A stretch of 35,508 nt of DNA from Candidatus Flavonifractor intestinigallinarum (GCA_019119165.1 DWXO01000069.1:1-35508); one strand, 5' to 3'. Counted from the stretch's first letter, positions 23,747 to 31,862 are shown. The notes: generated from the letters alone by a model not told the origin. Made by a program: numbers and translations.

Positions 23747-25018
23747 ATGGAACGCAAATGTCCCCACTGCGGCGCGGACCTGCCGGAAAACGCCGCCTTC
23801 TGTCCCCACTGTGCCAAGGATATCCACCCCCGGAAACAGGCAAAAACCGCCACCCCCCTGCTGAAAAAGCTGCTGGTGGGCCTGCTGATCCTGGCGGTGG
23901 CCGCCGCCATAGGCGGGGCAGTCTGGTACTGTAACCGGCCCTATGCGCCCCAGGAATTTGACGCGCTGGGCGAGGTGTACTACGAGAGCGGGGACAAGAC
24001 CTACCAGCTGCTGGTGGCCTGGCCCAACGACCGCTGCGCCCCCGCCCCCGACATCTACCAGCAGGGTTCCCCCGACGAGCAGTACCGCTGGCCCTCCCGG
24101 TGGTACGTCAACGACGCCGCCACCGGCGCCGACGCCTGGGCGGAATTTGAGCCCCTGGTGGAGCAGGTCACGGTAGAGGTGGTCCCCGATGAAAACGCCG
24201 CCGATCCCCTTACCGCCGGGGAGCCCAGCCACCAGGAGGACTACTCCCCCGATGCCGCCATGGTGTGCTCCCTGGACTTCACCGGCAATTCCGGGGAGTC
24301 CCAGATCGTCTGGACCGTCCAGATGAAGAACGGGGACGTGATCCGGGTCCGCCAGAACATCCACGTCACCGCCATCATCACCCACGAGTATCACTGGGAG
24401 GACACTCCCATGGACACCGTGGAGGACCTCCAGGCCCTGCTGGATCAGACCGCCCGGGACCTCGCCCCCTCCGATCTGGTGTACATCTACCTGCCGCCGG
24501 TGACCTATGAGGGGGATCTGACGCTGAGCCGCTCCTACGAGTTCTACGGCTGCACCGACCAGGGGGCGGACCGCACCACCCTCAAGGGTTCCATAACCAT
24601 GGACGGCAGCGCCAGCTTCTACTGGATCAACTACTTCTACGACATGGATTTCGTTGGGGACGGCACCAACACCGGCATCATCGCCCCCACCAAGGTCTGG
24701 GCCATCGGCTGCTCCTTTACCGGCTACAAGACCGGCTTCCAGTCCCAGGGGGAGGCCTGGATCAATGTGACCGAGTGTACCTTTATGGAGAACGAGGTGG
24801 GCCTCCACTTCAACGCCACCGGCCAGTCCGCCTCGGACAGCCGCTACCACGACAACCAGTTTATCAACAACGGCACCGCCGTGCTGATGGAGAACGTACC
24901 CACCGACATTACCCTGGACTTTGCAGGCACCGTGTTCTCCGGCAACGATACCGACGTGGACAACCAGTGTGACCATCCCATCGACCTGTCCAACGCCGTT
25001 TTTGATCCGGAAGGCTGA
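23747..25018 (+). CDS. Zinc-ribbon membrane protein with extracellular beta-helix-like domain (array gene 5)
   Basis: 423 residues. The zinc ribbon (Cys5, 8, 19, 22) and juxtamembrane region match array gene 4 almost residue for residue; the membrane helix is at about 43-62. The extracellular domain keeps MKNGDVIRVRQN, PMDTVEDLQALLDQT, LPPVTYEGDLTL, GTNTGI, CSFTGYKTGF, GLHFNATGQS and NNGTAVLMENVPTDITLDF but is otherwise more divergent, with an added aromatic stretch (SFYWINYFYDMDFVG). The ATG follows AAAGGAG. The operon ends directly after it with a 16-bp stem terminator. Confidence 0.8.
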   Translation: MERKCPHCGADLPENAAFCPHCAKDIHPRKQAKTATPLLKKLLVGLLILAVAAAIGGAVWYCNRPYAPQEFDALGEVYYESGDKTYQLLVAWPNDRCAPAPDIYQQGSPDEQYRWPSRWYVNDAATGADAWAEFEPLVEQVTVEVVPDENAADPLTAGEPSHQEDYSPDAAMVCSLDFTGNSGESQIVWTVQMKNGDVIRVRQNIHVTAIITHEYHWEDTPMDTVEDLQALLDQTARDLAPSDLVYIYLPPVTYEGDLTLSRSYEFYGCTDQGADRTTLKGSITMDGSASFYWINYFYDMDFVGDGTNTGIIAPTKVWAIGCSFTGYKTGFQSQGEAWINVTECTFMENEVGLHFNATGQSASDSRYHDNQFINNGTAVLMENVPTDITLDFAGTVFSGNDTDVDNQCDHPIDLSNAVFDPEG

Positions 25019-25025
25019 ACATATG

Positions 25026-25063
25026 AAAAAGGTGGCGCCGCATAAAAGCGGCGCCACCTTTTT
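25026..25063 (+). terminator. Terminator of the kinase/zinc-ribbon operon
   Basis: A perfect 16-bp stem (25026-25041 with 25048-25063) has loop ATAAAA and ends in T5. The A5 on the other side may let it serve the leftward direction too. Confidence 0.9.
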
Positions 25064-25068
25064 GCTGC

Positions 25069-25103
25069 GCTGCTGCCGGATTTGAACCGGCGGCCTTATC
25101 CTT
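25069..25103 (-). repeat. tRNA T-arm-like direct repeat, left copy
   Basis: On the reverse strand this holds a 5-bp stem GCCGG/CCGGC around TTCAAAT (hairpin 25075-25091), which is a canonical T-arm, followed by AGCAGC. A D-loop-like string CAGTTGGCAGAG lies further upstream on the same strand (25150-25139), but the spacing to the T-arm is about 20 bases too long for an intact tRNA. It is a probable tRNA remnant or att-like site. A partner copy lies at 31751-31786 in the same orientation. Confidence 0.6.
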
Positions 25104-25170
25104 GTAGTTTTTCATTCGTCTGAACTGCATCCATAGCTCTCTGCCAACTGCTGTGGCGGCAGACCGGCCA

Positions 25171-26232
25171 TTAACCGTACGTCCGCTTGTCCCTCCAGGC
25201 AGGCGTAACCCAGACAGACTGCTGGGAGCTGCTGGTTCCAGTGGTTTCCGTCTCGGCAGTCTGTGTCATCAACTGGGCAATCAACTCCGCCACATCGGAA
25301 ATGGGGATCGCATAGCCCATGCCCTCTACATCCGTGTCCGACAGCTTGGCGGTGTTGATGCCGATCAGCTGCCCATCCAGATTCAGCAGGGCTCCGCCGC
25401 TGTTGCCCGGGTTGATGGCAGCGTCCGTCTGAATATAGGTGGAGGTTGTTCCGCTTTCATTGGTCAGGCTGCGGTTCAGCGCGCTGACAATGCCGGTGGT
25501 GACGGACTGTCCATAGCCCAGAGCGTTGCCGATGGCCACCACCTGTTCTCCCACCTCCAGCGCATCCGAGTCGCCCACGGCGATAACCGAGATTTGAGAG
25601 AGGGTGTCGGAGGACAGGTCGGACAGCGCGATTTTCAGAACCGCCAGATCCACCGTCTCGTCAGCGCCGCACAGCTGGGCCTCATAGACGGAATTGTCCA
25701 CAAAACTCACGGACAGGGTGGTTGCGTCCTCCACCACATGGGCGTTGGTCACGATGTAAAGATAGGCGCCGTCATTGGCGATGATGATACCGGACCCGCA
25801 GCTGGTGGTCTCCTCCAACTGGGTCTGTCCCGCGCCGTTGGGCCCGAATCGATTAAAATAGCTCTGAACTTCCTGTACAGAAATATTGGTAATGGCCACC
25901 ACACTGGGCAAAGCGGCGGCGGCAATATCCGATACATCCATACCATATCGAGCGGTGGAGTAGGAGGTGCTGGCCAGGCTGGTCACCACCGCTCCGCTGG
26001 AGGAAAGGCTTTCCGCCGCAACAACATCCGACTCCTGGGGGAACAGCTGACTGACGCCATAGAAGGCGCCGGCAGAGATCCCTCCGAACAAGGCTGCGCT
26101 CAGCACCAGAGACATCAGGCGCTTGCACGGGTTCAGACGCTTGCGCTGCGGGCATCTCCTTTGGGGAAAAAGCTGCTGGGGCAGGTTCCCTTCTGTTTCA
26201 GGCCAAGTGTTCCTATCATTTCTGTTATCCAT
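25171..26232 (-). CDS. HtrA/DegP-like trypsin-type serine protease lacking a PDZ domain
   Basis: 353 residues. A cytosolic N-terminus of about 38 residues is followed by one membrane helix (about 40-62, LVLSAALFGGISAGAFYGV), so the protease faces outward. The chymotrypsin-like S1C domain has the full triad: His in IVTNAHVVE, Asp in VDLAVLKI and Ser in NPGNSGGALLN. After YAIPISDVAELIAQLM, where HtrA proteins normally continue into PDZ, only a Thr/Ser-rich tail of about 35 residues remains. The gene stops about 70 bases from the T-arm-like repeat. The ATG at 26232 follows AAAGGAG. It lies 79 bp downstream of the histidine kinase, so the two-component system likely controls it. It could handle misfolded or surface proteins. 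Confidence 0.88.
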   Translation of the reverse strand: MDNRNDRNTWPETEGNLPQQLFPQRRCPQRKRLNPCKRLMSLVLSAALFGGISAGAFYGVSQLFPQESDVVAAESLSSSGAVVTSLASTSYSTARYGMDVSDIAAAALPSVVAITNISVQEVQSYFNRFGPNGAGQTQLEETTSCGSGIIIANDGAYLYIVTNAHVVEDATTLSVSFVDNSVYEAQLCGADETVDLAVLKIALSDLSSDTLSQISVIAVGDSDALEVGEQVVAIGNALGYGQSVTTGIVSALNRSLTNESGTTSTYIQTDAAINPGNSGGALLNLDGQLIGINTAKLSDTDVEGMGYAIPISDVAELIAQLMTQTAETETTGTSSSQQSVWVTPAWRDKRTYG

Positions 26233-26311
26233 AAGGCAGGCTCCTTTCCGACGGGCATTGTGTTTGCTTCTGCCTTTAGGATAAGGGCGCAACCATAATT
26301 ATAATTAAAAA

Positions 26312-27583
26312 TCACCCAGGTAAATAGATCATAAATGTCAGCGTCCGTCCATCTGGACTTTCCGCCCGGATCTTTCCCTTATGGGCCAGTACAATGCTCC
26401 TGGCAATGGACAGCCCCAGGCCGTAGCCGCCTGTCTGGCTGCTGCGGGACTGGTCCGTGCGGTAAAAGCGGTCAAACAGGTGGGGCAGCTTATCCTGCTC
26501 AATGGGTTGGGCGGCGGTGTTGGAAACCGTCAGAAGGAGCGTTCGCCCCTGTTTCTCCAGCCTCAGCTTCAGCCGTCCACCGGCGGGGGAATATTTCAGC
26601 GCATTGTCCAGCAGGATGGACAAAAGCTGGCGGATGGCCTTCTCGTCCCCGGTGCAGGAGAGCATGGGCTGAATGTGGAGGGAGAATTCCTTCTCTTGGC
26701 TTTTGGCGAGGGCCTGGAAGGACTGGGCCATCTCCTCGGCCACATCGGAGATGGGAAAGTCGATAAGCGCCAGCTTGGGCTGCTCCTCCTCCATGCGGGA
26801 GAGGTAGATAAGGTCGTTGGTCAGGCCGGTCAGCCGTTGGGCCTGGCGGCGGATGTCGGAAATCCACTGGTTTTCACCGCACTCCATCTCCGCCAGATCA
26901 GCGTCGGCGCTGATGATGGTCATGGGGGTCTTTAGCTCATGCCCGGCGTCGGTGATAAATTGCTTTTGCTTTTCATAGCTCTCCGCCACCGGCCGGACGA
27001 TGCGTTTGGACAGGATCAGCAGCAGCACAAGGACTGCCAGCAGCCCCAACAGCGCCAGCAGCACACTGGCCAGCAGCGTCATGCGGAAAGAGGAGAGGCT
27101 CCTGCCGCAGTCCAGAAAAATAATCAGGACGCCCCGCTCGTTCTCGCACTGAAGATAGCGATAATTTCCCCAAAAGCCGGAACTGCGCCCGGAAAGAAAT
27201 ACATTCTGGGCATAAACCGCCGCCTCCGCCTCGTCCACCGCGGCAATCTGCCCCGTGTCGGTCTGGAGTACCTGACCATCCTCGCCCAGCAGCACAGAGA
27301 AGAAGCGGGATTCATAGGGGGTCTCGGGGGACATCCCCCTCTGACCAAACGGGTCTTTCTTTGCCTTCGGAGCGCTGTCCGGCTGGGTGGTTCCAGGGGG
27401 CTGTCCGTCATGGTTCTTGGGAAAGGCTCCGTTGTTGGCGTCCAGCAGGGTCAGAATGTTGTCCGCATCGGCCACCACTTTATGATAGCTCATCAGGTTC
27501 ACGCCGCCAAGGATCACCGTCAGAACAATGGCCAAGGAGATCATACAGGCAACGATGAACTTGCGTCTCAGACGTCCGATCAT
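26312..27583 (-). CDS. Sensor histidine kinase
   Basis: 423 residues. There are two membrane helices (about 8-30 and about 165-190) around an extracellular sensor of about 130 residues containing a low-complexity Pro/Lys/Asp stretch. The cytosolic HisKA domain carries the phosphoacceptor in ITDAGHELKTPM, the N box is LLDNALKYSP, and the G box is GGYGLGLSIARSIV. It autophosphorylates and passes phosphate to the regulator encoded upstream. The start at 27583 overlaps the regulator's stop by ATGA. The signal it senses is unknown; the neighbouring envelope protease and surface module suggest an envelope signal. Confidence 0.92.
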   Translation of the reverse strand: MIGRLRRKFIVACMISLAIVLTVILGGVNLMSYHKVVADADNILTLLDANNGAFPKNHDGQPPGTTQPDSAPKAKKDPFGQRGMSPETPYESRFFSVLLGEDGQVLQTDTGQIAAVDEAEAAVYAQNVFLSGRSSGFWGNYRYLQCENERGVLIIFLDCGRSLSSFRMTLLASVLLALLGLLAVLVLLLILSKRIVRPVAESYEKQKQFITDAGHELKTPMTIISADADLAEMECGENQWISDIRRQAQRLTGLTNDLIYLSRMEEEQPKLALIDFPISDVAEEMAQSFQALAKSQEKEFSLHIQPMLSCTGDEKAIRQLLSILLDNALKYSPAGGRLKLRLEKQGRTLLLTVSNTAAQPIEQDKLPHLFDRFYRTDQSRSSQTGGYGLGLSIARSIVLAHKGKIRAESPDGRTLTFMIYLPG

Positions 27584-28257
27584 GTCCGTTCCTCCAGAGA
27601 ATACCCGGCGTTCCGGGTGGCTTTGATCTGAATGTCTGCCTGGAGGGCGACCAGCTTTTTCCGCAGATAGGAGATGTAGACCCACACCACATTCAGCTCC
27701 ACCTCGCTGTCATAGCCCCAGATCCGCTCCAGAAACCGTTCGGTGGGAATGAGCTGCCGTGGGTTGCGGAGCAGCAGCTCCATCATCTGGTATTCCTTAT
27801 TGGCCAGCCGGAAGCTGCCGTGGGGCGAGGAGAGCTCAAAGGTGGCCTGATCCAGGGTAATGTTGCCCAGGGTGAGGCGGCTGGTCATCTGATTTCCGGT
27901 CTGGCTTCGGGTCATGGCCCGGATCCGGGCCATGAGCTCCGCGGTGGAAAAGGGCTTGGTCAGATAGTCGTTGGCCCCCATGTCCAGACCGGTCACCTTG
28001 TCCTCCACTTCCGACTTGGCGGTGAGCATCAGCACCGGAATGGGATTGCCCTGCTGCCGCAGCCGCCGCAGTACCTCCAGGCCGTCCAGCTTGGGCATCA
28101 TAATATCCAAAATCAAGGCGTCATAGTTGCCGCCATCCAGAAAATCCAGGGCCTCCTGGCCGTCATACACCGCATCCACGGAATAATTGCTTTTCTCCAG
28201 CAGAGCGGAAACGGCTCTGGACAGGGAACGCTCATCCTCCGCCAGCAAAATTCGCAT
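27580..28257 (-). CDS. OmpR/PhoB-family response regulator
   Basis: 225 residues. The receiver domain (1-115) has the acidic pocket LLAEDE, the phosphoacceptor Asp51 in LILDIMMPKLDG, LTAKSEVEDKV and the conserved Lys in DYLTKPFS. The C-terminal winged helix (about 130-225) has the usual LANKEYQMMELLLRNP and VWVYISYLRKKL. GAAGG lies 8 bases before the ATG. It heads the leftward set regulator/kinase/protease and is divergent from the VTC module across a 223-bp AT-richer gap, in which it could bind to control both directions (inference). Confidence 0.94.
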   Translation of the reverse strand: MRILLAEDERSLSRAVSALLEKSNYSVDAVYDGQEALDFLDGGNYDALILDIMMPKLDGLEVLRRLRQQGNPIPVLMLTAKSEVEDKVTGLDMGANDYLTKPFSTAELMARIRAMTRSQTGNQMTSRLTLGNITLDQATFELSSPHGSFRLANKEYQMMELLLRNPRQLIPTERFLERIWGYDSEVELNVVWVYISYLRKKLVALQADIQIKATRNAGYSLEERT

Positions 28258-28480
28258 GGTATCGCCTTCTCTCTTTTATGCTATGGTACGGACATTGTAA
28301 TGCTCCCGCCTTAACTCTAATTAAAATCATAGCACAGGTCACAAAAACTGTCATCTGTTCTCCAGAAACATAGCTGTGGGTTTCCAATTCGTTCACAGAA
28401 AAAATACGCCGCCTTTAAAGTCCAGTTATGGTTGGGTTTTTACACTGGCTTTACAAGTTCATGAAAAGGAGGCCCCGCCA
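28258..28480. other. Divergent intergenic region between response regulator and VTC genes
   Basis: 223 bp, more AT-rich than the flanks. I see no convincing sigma-A promoter in either direction. It contains TAATTAAAATCAT (28318-28330), which resembles ATAATTAAAAATCA near 26300-26314 upstream of the protease gene. It is a candidate site for the response regulator, offered tentatively. Confidence 0.35.
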
Positions 28481-29197
28481 ATGAAAAATCAGATGATCTT
28501 TCAGCGGTATGAATTCAAATATTTGATGGATACTTGCCAGCTGCAGGCCGTACTGGCCGCCATGGAGCCCCATATGGTACCGGACGAATACAGCCACAGC
28601 TCCATCCGCAACCTGTACCTGGATACCTCGAACTTTCGGCTCATTCGCCGCAGCCTGGAGAAACCGGTCTATAAGGAGAAGCTGCGGATACGCAGCTACG
28701 GCCGTGCGGGCGGGGAGGAAAAGGTCTTTGTGGAGCTGAAGAAGAAGTACCGCTCGGTGGTGTATAAGCGCCGTATCTCCATGCCCCAGGAGCAGGCGCT
28801 GGGGTGCGTGGCCGGGACGGAGCTCTGGCCCGATAACCAGATCGGGACGGAGCTGGCCTATGCCGCCGACTTTTACAAAACCCTGCGCCCTGCCGTGTTT
28901 CTCTCCTATGAGCGGGATTCCTTCCGCGGCGTGGAGGACGAGGATTTCCGGGTGACCTTTGACCGGGAGATCCGCTACCGCCAGGAGGCGCTGACCCTGG
29001 ATTCCGACACCTGGGGCATCCCCCTTCTTGCCCCCGGCCAGGTGCTGATGGAGCTGAAGGTGGCCGGAGGGATCCCCCTCTGGATGGCCCATGTGCTGTC
29101 GGAGCAGGGGATTTTTAAAACGTCCTTCTCCAAATACGGCACCGCCTATGAAGATATCCTGCTGCGCGGCCAGAGAGGAGAACGAAAATATGCTTGA
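28481..29197 (+). CDS. VTC-domain polyphosphate polymerase-like protein
   Basis: 238 residues, a single VTC domain in the cytosol, related to the catalytic tunnel of yeast Vtc4, which makes polyphosphate from ATP. The tunnel residues are visible: RYEFKYLM (Glu11, Lys13), NLYLDT, KLRIRSYG (Arg pair), FVELKKKY and VVYKRR, FLSYERDSF, RVTFDREIRYR and VLMELKVAG (Glu/Lys). Their retention suggests catalysis. The ATG at 28481 follows AAAAGGAGG. It overlaps the DUF4956 gene by 8 bases, so the products probably form a membrane complex. Whether the product is polyphosphate or a protein modification is not settled for bacterial members. Confidence 0.88.
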   Translation: MKNQMIFQRYEFKYLMDTCQLQAVLAAMEPHMVPDEYSHSSIRNLYLDTSNFRLIRRSLEKPVYKEKLRIRSYGRAGGEEKVFVELKKKYRSVVYKRRISMPQEQALGCVAGTELWPDNQIGTELAYAADFYKTLRPAVFLSYERDSFRGVEDEDFRVTFDREIRYRQEALTLDSDTWGIPLLAPGQVLMELKVAGGIPLWMAHVLSEQGIFKTSFSKYGTAYEDILLRGQRGERKYA

Positions 29198-29885
29198 TAC
29201 CTTGTTTCGCGGACTGTTTGACACCACGCTCACCGTTACCATTGCCCCCGGCGCCTTCCTGCTGTGCGTGGGCGTGTCCCTGCTGCTGGGCCTGCTGCTG
29301 TGCGGCATGACCATGTGGCATTCCCGGTTCAGCCGGAGCCTGATGGTCACTCTGGCCATTCTGCCCGCTGTGGTATGCGTGGTCATTATGATGGTCAACG
29401 GCAATGTGGGCACCGGCGTGGCGGTGGCCGGCGCCTTCAATCTGGTGCGGTTCCGCTCCGCGCCCGGCTCCGCGCGGGAAATCGCGGCTTTGTTTGTGGC
29501 CATGGGAACCGGTCTTATCACCGGTATGGGCTATCTGGGCTACGGCGTTTTGTTTACCCTGATCCTGGGTGCGGCTATGATGCTCTACAATGCCGTCAGC
29601 CTCCGCTCCAGAGCGGTCAGCGCGACGGAGCGCACGCTGCACATCACCATTCCGGAGGATCTGGATTACACCGGGGTCTTTGAGCCCGTCCTGTCCAAAT
29701 ACACCCGTCAGTATTCCCTCACCCAGGTGAAAACCACCAACATGGGCAGTCTGTTCAAGCTGACCTACGACCTGACTTTGAAAAATCCCGACCAGGAAAA
29801 GAACTTGATCGACCAGCTCCGGCTGCGCAACGGGAACCTGGAGATCTCTCTGGGGCACCAGGACAATGCTGTGGCCACGCTGTAA
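29190..29885 (+). CDS. DUF4956 membrane protein
   Basis: 231 residues with about four to five hydrophobic segments in the first 135 residues (from FLLCVGVSLLLGLLLCG to LFTLILGAAMMLY) and a soluble C-terminal part of about 95 residues with an ACT-like beta-alpha feel (LHITIPEDLDYTGVF). The conserved DUF4956 core GAFNLVRFRSAPGSAREIA, between membrane segments, is present. No function is established; it usually sits next to VTC-domain genes, as here. The ATG overlaps the end of the VTC gene and has GAGAGGAG upstream. I infer a membrane partner or channel for the polymer made by the VTC protein. Confidence 0.87.
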   Translation: MLDTLFRGLFDTTLTVTIAPGAFLLCVGVSLLLGLLLCGMTMWHSRFSRSLMVTLAILPAVVCVVIMMVNGNVGTGVAVAGAFNLVRFRSAPGSAREIAALFVAMGTGLITGMGYLGYGVLFTLILGAAMMLYNAVSLRSRAVSATERTLHITIPEDLDYTGVFEPVLSKYTRQYSLTQVKTTNMGSLFKLTYDLTLKNPDQEKNLIDQLRLRNGNLEISLGHQDNAVATL

Positions 29886-29902
29886 AAGGAGACGATTTCG
29901 TC

Positions 29903-31564
29903 ATGAAAAGAAAAAAGTATAAAAACACCGCCATTGCGCTGTGTACCTTGATGGCGCTCGCCGGCTGCGGCGCGCAGGCCTCGGGAGAAGCCTCCTCCGT
30001 TCCAGACCCTTCCCCCTCCCAGGAGGCGGCGGTTACCACAGCTTCCACCATAGATACCGCCACGATCTTCAGCGACCGGGATCTGGAGGGAACTTACGAC
30101 GAGAGCGCGGCCATTGCCATCCAGCTCAGCGGAGACAGCGCCGCCTGCGACTCCGATGCCGTCACCATAGAGGGCAGCCGGATCACCATAGGGGCGGAGG
30201 GTGTATATGTTCTCTCCGGCACCCTCGCCGACGGCCAGATCGTGGTAAACGCCGGAGAGACCGACAAGGTACAGCTGGTTCTGGCCGGCGCGGATATCAC
30301 CAGCAGCACCTCCGCCGCCATCTATGCCCTGGAAGCGGATAAGGTCTTTGTCACCCTGGCGGAGGGGACGGAAAATACCCTGACCAACGGCGGGGCGTAT
30401 GTGGCCATCGACGACAACAACATCGACGCTGTGATCTTCGCCAAGACCGACCTGACCCTCAACGGCTCCGGCAGTCTGACCATCAACGCCCAGGCGGGGC
30501 ACGGGGTGGTGTCCAAGGATGACCTGGTCATTACCGGCGGCAGCTATACCATTACCGCCGCCAGCCACGGCCTCTCCGGCAAGGACAGCATTGCCATCGC
30601 CGACGGCGCCTTTTCCATCACCTCGGGCAAGGACGGCATCCACGCGGAAAATACGGATGATCTTTCCCTGGGCACCCTCTACATTACCAACGGCAGCTAC
30701 ACCATTACCGCCCAGGGGGACGCTGTCAGCGCCCAGGGAGCCCTGCAAATCGACGGCGGTACCTTTGACCTGTATACGGGAGAAGGCAGCGCCAGCGTGG
30801 ACATGGCCACCAGCGATGTTAGCCAGATGGGCGGCTCACGGGGTGGAATGGACGCTCAGACAGAAGTGACTGCCACAGCGACGGAAGAGGACACGGTCAG
30901 CCAGAAGGGCATCAAAGGCGAGAGCACCTACACCATTAACGGCGGTGTTTTCACCATCGACAGTGCCGACGACTGCCTCCATGCAGGGGGCGCGATGACC
31001 CTTGCCGCCGGGGAGTTTACCCTGAGCAGCGGCGATGACGCCGTTCACTGTGACGACGCCCTTACCATCCAGAGCGGCGCCTTCACCATTCCCTACTGCT
31101 ACGAGGGCATCGAGGGCTTGTCCATCACCATTGAGGACGGCACCTTTGACATCACCTCCAGCGACGACGGCCTCAACGCGGCCGGCGGCACGGACAGCTC
31201 CGGCTTCGGCGGCTTCGGCGGACAGCCGCAGGATACCTTTACCGCCGACTCCGACAGCTTTATCACCATCAACGGCGGTACCTTTACCATTGTCTCCTCC
31301 GGTGATTGTATTGATTCCAACGGCGCTTTGACCATCAATGGCGGAACCCTGGATCTCACCTGCAACGGCAGCGGCAATACAACCATGGACTGTGACGGCA
31401 CCTACGCCAACAACGGCGGCAATATTACCACCAATGACGGTTCGGAGGTCAATCCAGGCCAGATGGGCGGCGGTAAGGGCGGCGCTCAGTCTGGAGGAGC
31501 GCGGCAGGATGGCACAAATGGCGGCGGGCGGCCCGATGGACAGACCCTTCCCGCCACCTCCTGA
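29903..31564 (+). CDS. Cthe_2159-type carbohydrate-binding beta-helix lipoprotein
   Basis: 553 residues. A lipoprotein signal ends at MALAGC (Cys22). The body is a long series of beta-strand repeats of the type ITINGGxFTI, LVITGGSYTITAASHGLSGKDSI and DGIHAENTDD, typical of the Cthe_2159 family (carbohydrate-binding domain), whose C. thermocellum member is a calcium-containing parallel beta-helix that binds acidic and cellulosic polysaccharides. Acidic turns such as SSDDGLNAAGG fit calcium sites. The last about 40 residues are Gly-rich and disordered. It lies 17 bp after DUF4956 and ends in a 20-bp stem terminator. It is probably the cell-surface component of the VTC/DUF4956 module. Confidence 0.87.
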   Translation: MKRKKYKNTAIALCTLMALAGCGAQASGEASSVPDPSPSQEAAVTTASTIDTATIFSDRDLEGTYDESAAIAIQLSGDSAACDSDAVTIEGSRITIGAEGVYVLSGTLADGQIVVNAGETDKVQLVLAGADITSSTSAAIYALEADKVFVTLAEGTENTLTNGGAYVAIDDNNIDAVIFAKTDLTLNGSGSLTINAQAGHGVVSKDDLVITGGSYTITAASHGLSGKDSIAIADGAFSITSGKDGIHAENTDDLSLGTLYITNGSYTITAQGDAVSAQGALQIDGGTFDLYTGEGSASVDMATSDVSQMGGSRGGMDAQTEVTATATEEDTVSQKGIKGESTYTINGGVFTIDSADDCLHAGGAMTLAAGEFTLSSGDDAVHCDDALTIQSGAFTIPYCYEGIEGLSITIEDGTFDITSSDDGLNAAGGTDSSGFGGFGGQPQDTFTADSDSFITINGGTFTIVSSGDCIDSNGALTINGGTLDLTCNGSGNTTMDCDGTYANNGGNITTNDGSEVNPGQMGGGKGGAQSGGARQDGTNGGGRPDGQTLPATS

Positions 31565-31601
31565 AGCTGCTCTATCGTTCCATCGGATACGTCTGCCTTA
31601 T

Positions 31602-31650
31602 AAAGCGGGCGAGGTATAGGACAATTTCCTATACCTCGCCCGCTTTTGGC
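31602..31650 (+). terminator. Terminator of the VTC/DUF4956/beta-helix operon
   Basis: A perfect 20-bp stem (31602-31621 with 31627-31646) has loop CAATT and a T4 tail. Confidence 0.9.
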
Positions 31651-31750
31651 CGAACAGTAAAAACACGTTACCGCTTATTATTGTATCGGCAATAAATCAC
31701 ACCAACAAAGAAAACCTCTCAAATCCGAAAATTTAAGCGGTTTTCGTGGA

Positions 31751-31786
31751 GCTGCTAGCCAGATTTTAACTGGCGGCCTCATCCTT
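31751..31786 (-). repeat. tRNA T-arm-like direct repeat, right copy
   Basis: It matches 25069-25103 at 31 of 35 positions by eye plus one inserted base, in the same orientation. The hairpin (31758-31774) has stem GCCAG/CTGGC around TTAAAAT on the reverse strand. Relative to the left copy, one G-C pair has become A-T on both sides, so pairing is kept. It lies in the 298-bp gap before the next operon. That gap holds no gene I can support, but has a weak candidate promoter TTGACT-17-TACGCT at 31803-31831. Confidence 0.6.
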
Positions 31787-31862
31787 ATTCTCTATGACAT
31801 CCTTGACTGGAATCCTTCTTTGTGTTACGCTTTTTACATCATTAAATTTAACAGGTGTATAT

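Noticed and set aside
21384-23843. 819-codon minus-strand frame across array genes 2-5
   Set aside because: It spans several real gene boundaries on the other strand, and its Val/Gly/His-rich composition marks it as a shadow.
25069-25150. Intact tRNA gene
   Set aside because: T-arm and D-loop-like parts exist, but I could not fold an acceptor stem, and the spacing between them is too long, so only a remnant is called.
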